The position numbers were made by a program, and so were the translations under genes. Source: Candidatus Aminicenantes bacterium UBA6072 (GTDB lineage: Bacteria > Acidobacteriota > Aminicenantia > UBA2199). Taken from it: a DNA stretch of 64,000 nt. Of this stretch, positions 8,563 through 16,771 are shown piece after piece. Position 1 is the stretch's first letter. Each line of letters opens with the position of its first letter. Location of the stretch: contig DIXU01000020.1 in assembly GCA_002436105.1 (NCBI GenBank), positions 310,001 through 374,000 of the forward strand, given 5' to 3'. The notes beneath the pieces were generated by a model. The model was not told where the DNA came from and did no database searches. It saw only the letters and a list, made by a program, of their open reading frames with translations.

Positions 8563-10017
8563 ATGAAAAAGCCGGATCTCAAACTAGCCAACCTGAATGA
8601 ACTTTTTCCCGACAACTTCAGCCAGGAGCAGGTGGCCAAGGCCAAGACCGTGTTCCTGAAGGAACTGGCCTACTCCAGCCACAAGTTCTACGGCGGCAAG
8701 ATCGCCACCATGCCCAAGGCCGGGGTGTACGGCTTCAACTGGTTCAACGTCTGGTACACTCCGGGCGTCTCCAAGATCTCCACCACCATCCGCGACGACA
8801 ACGACACCTCCTTCGAGCTCACCAACCGCGGTAATTTCGTGGCCGTGGTCTCCGACTCCACCCGCGTGCTGGGCGACGGCGACTGCACCCCGTCCGGCGG
8901 CCTGGGGGTCATGGAAGGCAAGGCGTTCCTGATGAAATACCTTGGCGGCGTCGACGGCGTGGCCCTGTGCGTCAACAGCTACAACAAGGAAGGCAAGCAT
9001 GATCCCGACAAGATCATCGATTTCGTGAAGATGGCCGAGCCCAGCTTCGGCGCCGTCAACCTGGAGGACATCTCCCAGCCGAACTGCTACAAGGTCCTTG
9101 ACACCCTGCGCGAGGAGTGCAATATCCCGGTGTGGCACGACGACGCGCAGGGGACGGGCTCGGTCACCCTGGCCGGCCTGATCAACGCCCTGCGGGTCGT
9201 GGGCAAGGACCTCAAGAACGTCCGGATCGTTTACTATGGAGCCGGGGCGGCCAACACCACCATCGCCCGCCTGATCATCCAGGCCGGTGCCGACCCGGCG
9301 AAGATGATCATGTTCGACACCATCGGCACGCTGCACCTCGGGCGCGACGATATCCAGGCCGACCCGGCCTTCTACCGCAAGTGGGAGCTCTGCCAGAAGA
9401 CCAACCCCGACCGCGTCAGTGACATCGAGAAGGCGATCGCCGGCGCCGACGTGCTCATCGCCGTCAGCAAGCCCGGCCCGAACACGGTCAAGCCGGAGTG
9501 GATCAAGAAGATGGCCCCCAAGGCCATCGTCTTCGCCTGCGCCAACCCGGTGCCCGAGATCTACCCCTACGCGGCCAAGGAAGCCGGCGCCCATATCGTG
9601 GCCACCGGCCGCGGCGACTTTCCCAACCAGGTGAACAACTCGCTGGGCTTCCCCGGCATCCTCAAGGGGGCGCTGGTGGTGCGCGCGAAGAAGATCACCG
9701 ACGAGATGGCCATCGCCGCCGCCTATTCCATGGCCGACTTCGCCCAGAAGAAGGGGATCAACCCCGACCGCATCATGCCCACCATGGACGAGACCGAGGT
9801 GTTTGCCCAGGAGGCGGCCGACGTGGCCGTCCAGGCCGTCAAGGACGGCGTGGCACGCATCGAGAAAACCTGGGACGAGGTCTTCCAGAAGACCCTGGCC
9901 GACATCAAGGAGGCGCGCGACGCCATGGGGCTGCTGATGAAGGAGGGCTTCATCAGGGAACCCGATCTCGCGCTGCTGGAGGCCGCGGTCAAGAAAGCCA
10001 TTGACGCGGTGAAATAA
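8563..10017 (+). CDS. Malic enzyme (oxaloacetate-decarboxylating malate dehydrogenase)
   Basis: 484 residues from the ATG with AAGGAGG five bases upstream. It converts malate to pyruvate, CO2 and NAD(P)H. Seen: the malic N-domain with WYTPGVSKIS and SDSTRVLGDGD, a lysine-containing GGLGVMEGKAFLMKYLGGVD segment, metal-binding acidic residues in NLEDISQPNC, then IPVWHDDAQGTG. The Rossmann part follows: VRIVYYGAGAANTTIARL and FACANPVPEIYP, then GRGDFPNQVNN. This is the bacterial short malic enzyme without a phosphotransacetylase tail. Its neighbours, a fumarase subunit and pyruvate:ferredoxin oxidoreductase, place it on a C4-to-acetyl-CoA route. Cofactor preference (NAD or NADP) cannot be read safely. 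Confidence 0.88.
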   Translation: MKKPDLKLANLNELFPDNFSQEQVAKAKTVFLKELAYSSHKFYGGKIATMPKAGVYGFNWFNVWYTPGVSKISTTIRDDNDTSFELTNRGNFVAVVSDSTRVLGDGDCTPSGGLGVMEGKAFLMKYLGGVDGVALCVNSYNKEGKHDPDKIIDFVKMAEPSFGAVNLEDISQPNCYKVLDTLREECNIPVWHDDAQGTGSVTLAGLINALRVVGKDLKNVRIVYYGAGAANTTIARLIIQAGADPAKMIMFDTIGTLHLGRDDIQADPAFYRKWELCQKTNPDRVSDIEKAIAGADVLIAVSKPGPNTVKPEWIKKMAPKAIVFACANPVPEIYPYAAKEAGAHIVATGRGDFPNQVNNSLGFPGILKGALVVRAKKITDEMAIAAAYSMADFAQKKGINPDRIMPTMDETEVFAQEAADVAVQAVKDGVARIEKTWDEVFQKTLADIKEARDAMGLLMKEGFIREPDLALLEAAVKKAIDAVK

Positions 10018-10040
10018 GCGGCGAAAAACCGAAAAAATCC

Positions 10041-10069
10041 TTGACTAACGTCCTGAAAAATACTACAGT
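10041..10069 (+). promoter_or_regulatory. Candidate promoter of the fumarase-por operon
   Basis: TTGACT (10041-10046), 17 bp, TACAGT (10064-10069), 39 bp before the fumarase start, in the 91-bp gap after the malic enzyme gene. Confidence 0.5.
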
Positions 10070-10108
10070 ACTGCTTCCGGCTTTGAGATTGACTTAAATG
10101 AGGGGAAA

Positions 10109-10960
10109 ATGAAAACAGTGAACCTTTCGCAAGTCAAGGAGAAGGTCAAGCAGGCCGTCCAGGAAGCCAATTTCATCATCGACAAGGACCTGAAAAAGCT
10201 TGTCAAGAGCTGCTATCCCACTGAGGAATCACCCGCCGGCCAGGAGGTCCTCAACCAGATCCTCAAGAACGCCGACATCGCCGCCGAGGAGAAGCTGGCC
10301 CTGTGCCAGGATACCGGCCTGGCCGTCTTCTTCATCGAGATGGGGGAGAAGGTGAAGCTGGAATACGCAGGCTTCCAGAGCCTGAAGGACGCCATCACCC
10401 AGGGCACCATCGAGGGCTACGGCGAGGGTTACCTGCGCAAGTCGGTCTGCGACCCGATCAGCCGCAAGAACAGCGGCGACAACACCCCGGTCTTCATCCA
10501 CTGGGACGTCGTCCCCGGCGATGTCTTCAAAATGACCTTCATGGCCAAGGGCGGCGGCGCCGAGAACATGAGCGCCCTGAAGATGATGCCGCCGTCGGCG
10601 GGAGTCCAGGGCATCGAAGACTTCGTCGTCGAGACGATCTCCAAGGCCGGGCCCAACCCCTGCCCGCCCACGGTGGTGGGCGTCGGCATCGGCGGCAACT
10701 TCGACACGTCGGCGCTGCTGGCCAAGAAAGCCCTGCTGCGCAAGCCGGTGGGCGCTCCGCACGCCGACCCGCTGTACGCCGACATGGAGAAGCGCATCCT
10801 GGAGCGCATCAACAAGCTGGGCATCGGGCCGATGGGGCTGGGCGGGCGCACCACGTCGCTGGCCGTGCACATCATCAGCCACCCATGCCATATCGCCTCG
10901 TTCCCGGTGGCGGTCAACGTCAACTGCCACTCGCACCGCATTGTCGAAATCGATTTTTAG
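10109..10960 (+). CDS. Class I fumarate hydratase/tartrate dehydratase alpha subunit
   Basis: 283 residues. The oxygen-sensitive [4Fe-4S] class I enzymes hydrate fumarate to malate. Seen: LCQDTGLAVFFIEMG with the first cluster cysteine near residue 70, NSGDNTPVFIHWDVVPGD, MAKGGGAENMSALKMM, GPNPCPPTVVGVGIGGNFD with another cysteine, and GPMGLGGRTTSLAVHI with the C-terminal cysteines in SHPCHIASFPVAVNVNC. The length is that of a separate alpha subunit. In most genomes the beta subunit (swivelling domain) follows at once; here the next gene is porG only 9 bp away and no beta gene is seen in the window. The product is therefore incomplete unless beta is encoded elsewhere. Confidence 0.85.
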   Translation: MKTVNLSQVKEKVKQAVQEANFIIDKDLKKLVKSCYPTEESPAGQEVLNQILKNADIAAEEKLALCQDTGLAVFFIEMGEKVKLEYAGFQSLKDAITQGTIEGYGEGYLRKSVCDPISRKNSGDNTPVFIHWDVVPGDVFKMTFMAKGGGAENMSALKMMPPSAGVQGIEDFVVETISKAGPNPCPPTVVGVGIGGNFDTSALLAKKALLRKPVGAPHADPLYADMEKRILERINKLGIGPMGLGGRTTSLAVHIISHPCHIASFPVAVNVNCHSHRIVEIDF

Positions 10961-10969
10961 GAGGATACA

Positions 10970-11524
10970 ATGGTAGAAATCAGGTTCCACGGCCGCGGCG
11001 GCCAGGGGACGGTCATCGCCTCCAAGATACTGGCCGATGCCGTCTCCAAGGAAGACAAGTACGTCCAGGCCTTCCCCCAGTTCGGGGTGGAGCGCCGCGG
11101 CGCTCCGGTCTTCGCCTTCATCCGCATCGATGACCAGCCCATCTACGTGCGCTCCAAGATCATCGCCCCCGACCATATCATCGTCGTCGATCCCTCGCTG
11201 ATCGACGCCATCGACGTGACCGAGGGGCTCAAGAAGGGCGCCAAGATCCTGATCAACACCGGACACAAGCCGAAGGACTTCAAGCACCTGGGCAAGAAGT
11301 TCCATATCTACACCATCGACGCCAACGAGATCGCCATCAAGTACAAGCTCGGTTCCAAGGCGGCGCCCATCGTCAACACCGCCATATTGGGCGCCGTGCC
11401 GCGCATCTTCGACTTCGTCCAGCTGGAGTCGATCCTGCAGGCCGTGCGCGACGGCGTCCCGGTCAATCCCGACGACAACGCCGCGGCGGCCAAGGAAGCC
11501 TACGAGTCGGTGAAAGGAGTCTGA
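10970..11524 (+). CDS. porG: 2-oxoacid (pyruvate):ferredoxin oxidoreductase gamma subunit
   Basis: 184 residues. The gamma chain helps close the CoA site of the four-subunit enzyme that turns pyruvate, CoA and oxidised ferredoxin into acetyl-CoA, CO2 and reduced ferredoxin. The opening EIRFHGRGGQGTVIASKILADA is diagnostic (GRGGQG glycine loop), followed by FGVERRGAPVFAFIRID. The ribosome site TAGGAGG includes the stop of the fumarase gene. Next gene begins 2 bp after its stop. Gene order gamma-delta-alpha-beta is the usual PorGDAB arrangement. Confidence 0.9.
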   Translation: MVEIRFHGRGGQGTVIASKILADAVSKEDKYVQAFPQFGVERRGAPVFAFIRIDDQPIYVRSKIIAPDHIIVVDPSLIDAIDVTEGLKKGAKILINTGHKPKDFKHLGKKFHIYTIDANEIAIKYKLGSKAAPIVNTAILGAVPRIFDFVQLESILQAVRDGVPVNPDDNAAAAKEAYESVKGV

Positions 11525-11525
11525 C

Positions 11526-11819
11526 ATGGCCAAAGACAGAACAAAGATCGATTTTCAGAAGCTCGAAGAACTGCCGCCCATGGTGCAGAGCCTGCGTTCC
11601 ATGGCCGCCAATCCCACCGGCTCCTGGCGCAACCTCAAGCCGGTGATCGACCTGGCCAACTGCATCCACTGCACCATCTGCTGGAAGTTCTGCCCCGACG
11701 CCGCCATCGACTGGGTGGACGACAACCCGGTGATCAACCTGGATTTCTGCAAGGGCTGCGGCATCTGCGCCGAGGAATGCCCCAAGAAGTGCATCGAGAT
11801 GGTCAAGGAGGGCAAATGA
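11526..11819 (+). CDS. porD: Pyruvate:ferredoxin oxidoreductase delta subunit, 2[4Fe-4S]
   Basis: 97 residues with two ferredoxin motifs: CIHCTICWKFCP (CxxCxxCxxxCP) near 45-56 and CKGCGICAEECP near 75-86. It carries electrons from the TPP/cluster site of the beta chain to free ferredoxin. N-terminal 35 residues contain the PTGSWRNLKPVID sequence common in PorD. The stop overlaps the porA start by ATGA. Confidence 0.92.
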   Translation: MAKDRTKIDFQKLEELPPMVQSLRSMAANPTGSWRNLKPVIDLANCIHCTICWKFCPDAAIDWVDDNPVINLDFCKGCGICAEECPKKCIEMVKEGK

Positions 11820-12967
11820 AAAAAGTCATGATGGGCAACCACGCCATATCGCACGGGGCCACGCTGTCCCGAGTCCAGGTCATCGCCGCCTATCCCATCA
11901 CGCCGCAGACCCAGGTGGTCGAGCTGCTCTCGGAGATCGTCGCCGACCAGAAGCTGAAGGCCGAATTCATCAAGGTCGAATCGGAGCATTCGGCCATGGC
12001 CGCCTGCATCGGCGCCTCGTCGGCCGGCGCCCGCGCCTTCACCGCCACCTCGGCGCAGGGGCTGGCCCTGATGCACGAGCTGCTGCATTGGGCCGCCGGC
12101 GCCCGCCTGCCGATCGTCATGGCCGACATCAACCGCGCCATGGCGCCGCCCTGGACCATCTGGACCGACCAGAACGACTCGCTTTCGCAGCGCGACACCG
12201 GCTGGATGCAGTTCTACTGCCAGTCCAACCAGGAGGTGCTCGACAGCGTGATCATGGCCTACAAGGTGGCCGAGAAGGTCCTGATGCCGGTGATGATCGT
12301 CCTCGACGCCTTCTCGCTTTCCCACACCTATGAGATCGTCGACCTGCCCGACCAGGCGCTGGTGGACACGTACCTGCCGCCGTTCGATTACAAGTACAAG
12401 CTCAACGTCAACGACCCGCACACCTACGGCGGGCTGACCACCCCGGACTGGTACATGGAATTCCGCGTCAAGATGCAGGAAGCCATGGAGCAGGCCCTGG
12501 GGATAATCAAAAAGGAGGCCGTGGAGTTCGAAAAGACCTTCGGCCGCCGCTACGACCCGGTGGAACCCTACATGGTGGACGATGCCGACATCGTGCTGGT
12601 CACCTCGGGAACCGCCGCCTCGACGGCGCGCTTCGCCGTCGACCAGATGCGCAAGAAGGGCAAGAAGGTGGGCAACCTGCGCATGCGCCTGCTGCGCCCC
12701 TTCCCCTTCGCCGACGTCCGCGAGCACCTGAAGAACGCCAGGAAAGTGGTCATCGTCGACCGCAACATCTCCTACGGCTACCACGGCATCTGGGCCCAGG
12801 AAGTGAAATCGGCCCTCTACGGCCATTCCAAGGTGCCGGTGTTCAATTTCATCGCCGGCCTGGGCGGCCGCGACATCTTCCCGGAGACCTACATCGATAT
12901 CGTGAACCAGGTGAAAAAGATGAAGAAACCGGACCAGGAACTGTACTGGGTGGAGGTGAAAAGATGA
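11816..12967 (+). CDS. porA: Pyruvate:ferredoxin oxidoreductase alpha subunit
   Basis: 383 residues from the ATG overlapping porD; the frame opens earlier at 11777 inside porD. The domain I signature GNHAISHGATLSRVQVIAAYPITPQTQ, VESEHSAMAACIGAS and ATSAQGLALMHELL form the pyrimidine-binding half of the TPP site, and the domain II region includes LVTSGTAASTARFAVDQMR. The long conserved PPWTIWTDQNDSLSQRDTGW stretch favours pyruvate/2-oxoacid use as in archaeal and clostridial four-subunit enzymes. Length is normal. ATGA overlap with porB. Confidence 0.92.
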   Translation: MKKVMMGNHAISHGATLSRVQVIAAYPITPQTQVVELLSEIVADQKLKAEFIKVESEHSAMAACIGASSAGARAFTATSAQGLALMHELLHWAAGARLPIVMADINRAMAPPWTIWTDQNDSLSQRDTGWMQFYCQSNQEVLDSVIMAYKVAEKVLMPVMIVLDAFSLSHTYEIVDLPDQALVDTYLPPFDYKYKLNVNDPHTYGGLTTPDWYMEFRVKMQEAMEQALGIIKKEAVEFEKTFGRRYDPVEPYMVDDADIVLVTSGTAASTARFAVDQMRKKGKKVGNLRMRLLRPFPFADVREHLKNARKVVIVDRNISYGYHGIWAQEVKSALYGHSKVPVFNFIAGLGGRDIFPETYIDIVNQVKKMKKPDQELYWVEVKR

Positions 12968-13842
12968 AACCGACGTTACCCCTTGAAGAACTGATGAGCC
13001 CGGGCCACCTGGCCTGCCAGGGCTGCGGCGCCGGCATCGCCATGCGCACCACCCTGAAGGCCCTCGGCCGGGACACGATGTTCACCTTCCCCGCCTGCTG
13101 CTGGACGGTGATCGACGGCCCGTTCCCTTATTCCTGCCTGGAAGTGCCGCTGCTGCACATGGCCTTCGAGGCCACGGCGGCGACTGCGGCCGGCATCAAG
13201 GCGGCCATGAACGCGCTGGGCAAGGACAAGACCACCATCTGCGGCTGGGCCGGCGACGGCGGCACGTTCGATATCGGGCTGCAGGCCCTCTCCGGCGCCG
13301 CCGAGCGCAACGACGACATCTTCTATTTCTGCTACGACAACGAGGCCTACATGAACACCGGCATCCAGCGCAGCGGGGCAACGCCCTACGGCGCCTGGAC
13401 CACGACCACGCCGGTCAAGCACTTCAAGAAGGAAGTGAAGAAGAGCATCGACGACATCGTGGCCGCCCACAAGCCGCCCTACCAGGCGACCGCTTCGGTG
13501 GCCTATCCCGAGGACCTGTACAAGAAGCTGATCAAGGCCAAGGATATCCGCGGCTTCAAGTTCATCCACATCATCTCGCCCTGCCCCCCGGGCTGGAAGG
13601 CCCGGCCCGAGGACACGGTGAAGCTGGCGCGGCTGGCGGTGCAGACCGGCATCTTCCCGGTCTACGAGGTGGAAGCGGGCAAGTACGCGCAGACCATGAA
13701 GACGCCCAACCGCAAGCCGGTCCTGGAGTATCTCAAGCTGCAGGGGCGCTTCAAGCACCTGAAAGAGGACGACGTGGCCGAGATCCAGAGGATCGTCGAC
13801 GCGCGCTACGCCGAGCTGGAAAAGAGATTCCAGGGCTGTTGA
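12964..13842 (+). CDS. porB: Pyruvate:ferredoxin oxidoreductase beta subunit, TPP-binding
   Basis: 292 residues. The N-terminal CQGCGAG gives two cluster cysteines (with FPACCW and a later CPPGW). The TPP-Mg motif is seen as GWAGDGGTFDIGLQALSGA followed by YDNEAYMNTGIQRSG. It is the catalytic chain that decarboxylates pyruvate and binds the proximal [4Fe-4S] cluster. Last gene of the fumarase-PorGDAB operon; an intrinsic terminator follows within 35 bp. Confidence 0.92.
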   Translation: MKPTLPLEELMSPGHLACQGCGAGIAMRTTLKALGRDTMFTFPACCWTVIDGPFPYSCLEVPLLHMAFEATAATAAGIKAAMNALGKDKTTICGWAGDGGTFDIGLQALSGAAERNDDIFYFCYDNEAYMNTGIQRSGATPYGAWTTTTPVKHFKKEVKKSIDDIVAAHKPPYQATASVAYPEDLYKKLIKAKDIRGFKFIHIISPCPPGWKARPEDTVKLARLAVQTGIFPVYEVEAGKYAQTMKTPNRKPVLEYLKLQGRFKHLKEDDVAEIQRIVDARYAELEKRFQGC

Positions 13843-13846
13843 AGAA

Positions 13847-13875
13847 GACGTTAGACGTTAGACGCTAGACGTTAG
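13847..13875. repeat. GACGTTA heptamer array
   Basis: Four units GACGTTA, GACGTTA, GACGCTA, GACGTTA immediately after the porB stop. A complementary array lies 135 bp downstream at 14011-14038. Confidence 0.85.
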
Positions 13876-13876
13876 C

Positions 13877-13917
13877 AAGGCACTCAGCGAACTCGTTTTC
13901 CTGAGTGCCTTTTTTTT
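13877..13917 (+). terminator. Rho-independent terminator of the por operon
   Basis: An 11-bp perfect stem AAGGCACTCAG / CTGAGTGCCTT with a 13-base loop, followed by a run of T (to 13917). Textbook intrinsic terminator. Confidence 0.93.
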
Positions 13918-14010
13918 GCATCCTTCAGCACGGAAACCTGATGCATGAAAACGTTGACAGTCATGTGTTTGCGAAGGACAGGGGAGGTTTTTTCTTCTTC
14001 CTGTCTTGCC

Positions 14011-14088
14011 AACGTCTAACCACTAACGTCTAACGTCTCTGGCTCGCGTTTTGCCCTACTAACGTCTACCGTCTGGCGTCTGACGTCT
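14011..14088. repeat. TAACGTC-type heptamer arrays, inverted relative to the array at 13847
   Basis: 14011-14038 has AACGTCT, AACCACT, AACGTCT, AACGTCT and 14061-14088 has AACGTCT, ACCGTCT, GGCGTCT, GACGTCT. The step is seven bases. These units are the reverse complement of GACGTTA at 13847-13875, so the region around the terminator could form a long imperfect stem. The stretch 13918-14010 shows nothing else recognisable. Confidence 0.8.
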
Positions 14089-14095
14089 TTCTTTA

Positions 14096-14124
14096 TTGAC
14101 AGTTGCCTGGATTTCCTTTATAAC
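14096..14124 (+). promoter_or_regulatory. Sigma70-type promoter of cinA
   Basis: TTGACA (14096-14101), exact 17-bp spacer, TATAAC (14119-14124), 17 bp before the cinA start codon. Confidence 0.75.
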
Positions 14125-14141
14125 GCTGCGGGGGTAGATTC

Positions 14142-15392
14142 ATGCGCGCCATTTTCATCGCCGTCGGCAGCGAGCTGCTCGACCTCGACCGCGTCGACAC
14201 CAATTCCACCTATGTCGCCCGCCGCCTGCGCCAGAAGGGCATCCTGACCGACATGAAGGTGGCGGTGGGCGACCACATGGACAACCTGTCCTGGATCGTC
14301 AAGAAGGCGTGCCAGCGCGCCCAGCTGGTCGTCCTCAGCGGCGGACTGGGCCCCACCGAGGACGACATCACCCGCGAGGCGGTGGCGACGGCGCTGAAGA
14401 AGGAGCTGGTCTTCCGCGAGGAGATCGTCGTTGAGCTGAAGGAGCGCTTCCGTTGCCGCGGCATGTCCATGCCCGAGATCAACGCCCGCCAGGCCTTCGT
14501 CATCGAGGGCGCCGAGGTGCTGCCCAACCCGGTGGGCACCGCCCCTGGGCAATTCTGCGATGCCGGCGGCTGCAAGGTCCTGCTGCTGCCCGGGCCGCCC
14601 AACGAGCTGCTGCCGATGTTCGAGGCCGCCTTCGAGAAGCTCATCGCCCCGGCGGCCAACTATTACATCTATTCACGCGCCTTCAAGCTGACCGGCATCA
14701 GCGAATCGGAGGCCGATTCGCGCTGCGCCGACGTCTACCGCAGATACCGCAACCCGGTCACCACCGTCCTGGCCTCGCCGGGGATGATCGAATTCCACTT
14801 CCTGGGCCGCTCCAAGAACTCCGACGAGGAGGCGCGGCGCCTGACCGACGAGCTGGCCGAAAAAGTGCGCGAGCGCCTGAAGGATTTCATCTTCGCCGAG
14901 GGGGATGTCACCCTGCCCGAGGTGGTCGTCGCCATGCTCAAGGAGCGGGGCCTCACCCTGGCCGTCGCCGAGAGCTGCACCGGCGGCGGGCTGGGCAACC
15001 TGGTCACCTCGGTTCCCGGCAGTTCGGAGGTCTTCCTGGGCGGGGTGATCGCCTATGCCAACAGCGTGAAAGCCGGAGTGCTGGGCGTGCGCGAGGAGAC
15101 GCTGAAGCGCCACGGCGCCGTTTCCGAAGCGACGGCCGCCGAGATGGCCGCCGGCGCGCGCCGACTGACCGGCTCCGATATCGGCCTGGCGGTCACCGGC
15201 ATCGCCGGCCCGGGAGGCGCCAACTCCAAGAAGCCGGTGGGCCTGGTCCACATGTCTCTCAGCGCCGCCGACGGCGTCAGGAGCTTGCGGCAGATCTTCA
15301 GCGGCAGCCGCGAGGTGATCAAGCTGAGGAGCGAATATTACGCCCTGAACCTGGTGAGGGAATATCTGAACCAGTTGCCAGCGAAATGTTAA
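14142..15392 (+). CDS. cinA: CinA family nicotinamide-nucleotide amidase / ADP-ribose pyrophosphatase-like protein
   Basis: 416 residues, the usual CinA length. The N-terminal MoaB/MogA-like (COG1058) domain shows FIAVGSELLDLDRVDTNS and LSGGLGPTEDDITREAVA, then NPVGTAPGQF and LLPGPPNELLPMF. The C-terminal PncC domain shows AVAESCTGGGLGNLVTSVPGSSEVFLGGV-type sequence (key: ESCTGG, the catalytic serine region) and VTGIAGPGG. PncC deamidates NMN in NAD recycling; the N-terminal domain hydrolyses ADP-ribose-like pyrophosphates in studied members. It has its own promoter. Confidence 0.9.
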   Translation: MRAIFIAVGSELLDLDRVDTNSTYVARRLRQKGILTDMKVAVGDHMDNLSWIVKKACQRAQLVVLSGGLGPTEDDITREAVATALKKELVFREEIVVELKERFRCRGMSMPEINARQAFVIEGAEVLPNPVGTAPGQFCDAGGCKVLLLPGPPNELLPMFEAAFEKLIAPAANYYIYSRAFKLTGISESEADSRCADVYRRYRNPVTTVLASPGMIEFHFLGRSKNSDEEARRLTDELAEKVRERLKDFIFAEGDVTLPEVVVAMLKERGLTLAVAESCTGGGLGNLVTSVPGSSEVFLGGVIAYANSVKAGVLGVREETLKRHGAVSEATAAEMAAGARRLTGSDIGLAVTGIAGPGGANSKKPVGLVHMSLSAADGVRSLRQIFSGSREVIKLRSEYYALNLVREYLNQLPAKC

Positions 15393-15542
15393 TGGGTAGA
15401 AGGGTTGATGGGTAGATGGGTTAAGAGGTGGAGAAGAGAAGCGAAGTCGTTCGAACCCTTTGCGGTTCCCCATTAACTCATCCAACCACCTATTCTTCAA
15501 CTTTTCAACTCTTCAACTCTTTAACCCTTGAACCCTTCAACA
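15393..15542. repeat. 8-nt-period tandem arrays between cinA and trmN6
   Basis: 15393-15425 contains GGGTAGA, AGGGTTGA, TGGGTAGA, TGGGTTAA units and 15497-15542 contains CAACTCTT, TAACCCTT, GAACCCTT units, the reverse-complement style of the first. The step is eight bases here, against seven elsewhere. An in-frame TTG at 15528 lies in this repeat and is unlikely to be a start. Confidence 0.75.
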
Positions 15543-16262
15543 ATGTCTGATCCCCTGACCACCACCGATACCTTCTTCCACGGCAAGGTGACCATCCGGC
15601 AATTGAAGAAAGGCTACCGCTTCGCCGTCGACTCGCCGATCCTGGCCGCCTACCTGCCTCGCTCCACGCGGCCGGCCCTGGAGGTCGGCTGCGGCGTGGG
15701 CGTGATCTCGCTCCTGGCCCTGAAACTGAAAAAATTCCCGACCGTTACCGGCATCGAGATCCAGGAATCCCTGTACCGCCTGGCCGTGGATAACGCCGCG
15801 GCCAACGGCATGGCCGCCCGCTTCCATGTCGTGCGCGGGGACTTCACCCGCATCCATGCCGGCATCGCCAACGTGCAGACCATCTTCTGCAACCCGCCCT
15901 TCTTCAAGGCCGGACAGGGGCATGTCAGCCCCGACCCGTCGATCCGCCTGGCCCGCTTCGAGATCGCGCTCGACCTTCCCGGACTGCTGCGCGGCTGCGC
16001 CGCCTGCCTGGCGCCCCGGGGGCGGCTGTACCTGGTGTTTCCCTTCTCGCGGCGCGAGGAACTGCTGGAAACCGCCGCCGCCTGCGGACTGTACGCCGCC
16101 ACCTACCGCCCGGTCCAGCCCTTCGCCGACTCGAAGCCCGACCGGTTGCTGATGCGGCTGGGAAAAACCGACGGCCGCTGTTCGCGCGAGCGGCCGCTCG
16201 TCCTGTTCAGGGACAGGGGCGTCTACACGCCGGAGATGGAGCGCATCCTGGCGGGGGAGTGA
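15543..16262 (+). CDS. TrmN6/YfiC-like tRNA1(Val) adenine-N6 methyltransferase
   Basis: 239 residues from the first ATG after the repeat array. Class I SAM fold: LEVGCGVGVISLLALKLKK (motif I) near residues 44-62, GIEIQESLYRLA (motif II), and the adenine-N6 signature NPPFF in FCNPPFFKAGQG near 117. The N-terminal FFHGKVTIRQLKKGYRFAVDSPILAAYL is typical of the YfiC/TrmN6 group that methylates A37 of tRNA1(Val). A wider role as N6-adenine methylase of another RNA is possible. Converges with the minus-strand gene 55 bp away. Confidence 0.7.
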   Translation: MSDPLTTTDTFFHGKVTIRQLKKGYRFAVDSPILAAYLPRSTRPALEVGCGVGVISLLALKLKKFPTVTGIEIQESLYRLAVDNAAANGMAARFHVVRGDFTRIHAGIANVQTIFCNPPFFKAGQGHVSPDPSIRLARFEIALDLPGLLRGCAACLAPRGRLYLVFPFSRREELLETAAACGLYAATYRPVQPFADSKPDRLLMRLGKTDGRCSRERPLVLFRDRGVYTPEMERILAGE

Positions 16263-16317
16263 CAGCGGTAGCGGCGGTGATGCGGACTCGGCCGCGATCC
16301 CAGTGGATCGATGGCGC

Positions 16318-16710
16318 TCAGCGCCGCCGCCCCCCGACGAAGAGAGTACCCGGTTCTTGGCCCAACCGCCAATGGGGTCTTTCCCAGGGCGGCGGCGGCG
16401 GGGGCTTGACGATGATGATCGCGATGGTCGTGATCACCTGGCCTCTGAAAAGGACAGCGATCGTGTGCCGGTAGGGATGGTTCGGCTTGATGGCGGCGCC
16501 GGCCTTGAACCTCATGGTCAGGGATTTTTCTCCCCTGGATGACACTTCGAACGGGGCATCCCAGTCGAACTGCACCGCGAATGGATGATCGCATTTCCAT
16601 TCGATCCGGGAATCCAGGTTCACCGCGCAGGCGTGGTTCTCGCCCAGGTCGATTTGCTCCTTCACCACCGGGATTTGAATTTGGCGCGTCTTGGAACGTT
16701 TCGTGCTCAT
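16318..16710 (-). CDS. Hypothetical protein, last gene of the kinase operon
   Basis: 130 residues, no family recognised. It has a charged N-terminus (STKRSKTRQ), a beta-rich middle with HACAVNLDSRIEWKCDHPFAVQF and SLTMRFKAGAAI, a hydrophobic strand HTIAVLFRGQVITTIAIIIV and a PPPPPP tract near the C-terminus. It is not obviously secreted. A strong AAGGAGGGATC site precedes the start, so the gene is real. It lies 61 bp after the stop of the first TPR kinase and is presumably co-transcribed with it. Composition resembles an Ig-like or filamin-like small domain, but this is only an impression. Confidence 0.55.
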   Translation of the reverse strand: MSTKRSKTRQIQIPVVKEQIDLGENHACAVNLDSRIEWKCDHPFAVQFDWDAPFEVSSRGEKSLTMRFKAGAAIKPNHPYRHTIAVLFRGQVITTIAIIIVKPPPPPPWERPHWRLGQEPGTLFVGGRRR

Positions 16711-16771
16711 GATCCCTCCTTGCTCCCGGCCGTCCGGCGCCCCTGGCGCCCGGTTGGCTGGGGCTGTTATT

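Noticed and set aside
13847..14088. Short regular repeats as CRISPR or DnaA-box/iteron origin
   Set aside because: Seven-base steps without spacers, no DnaA-box consensus, and similar arrays occur in many other gaps.
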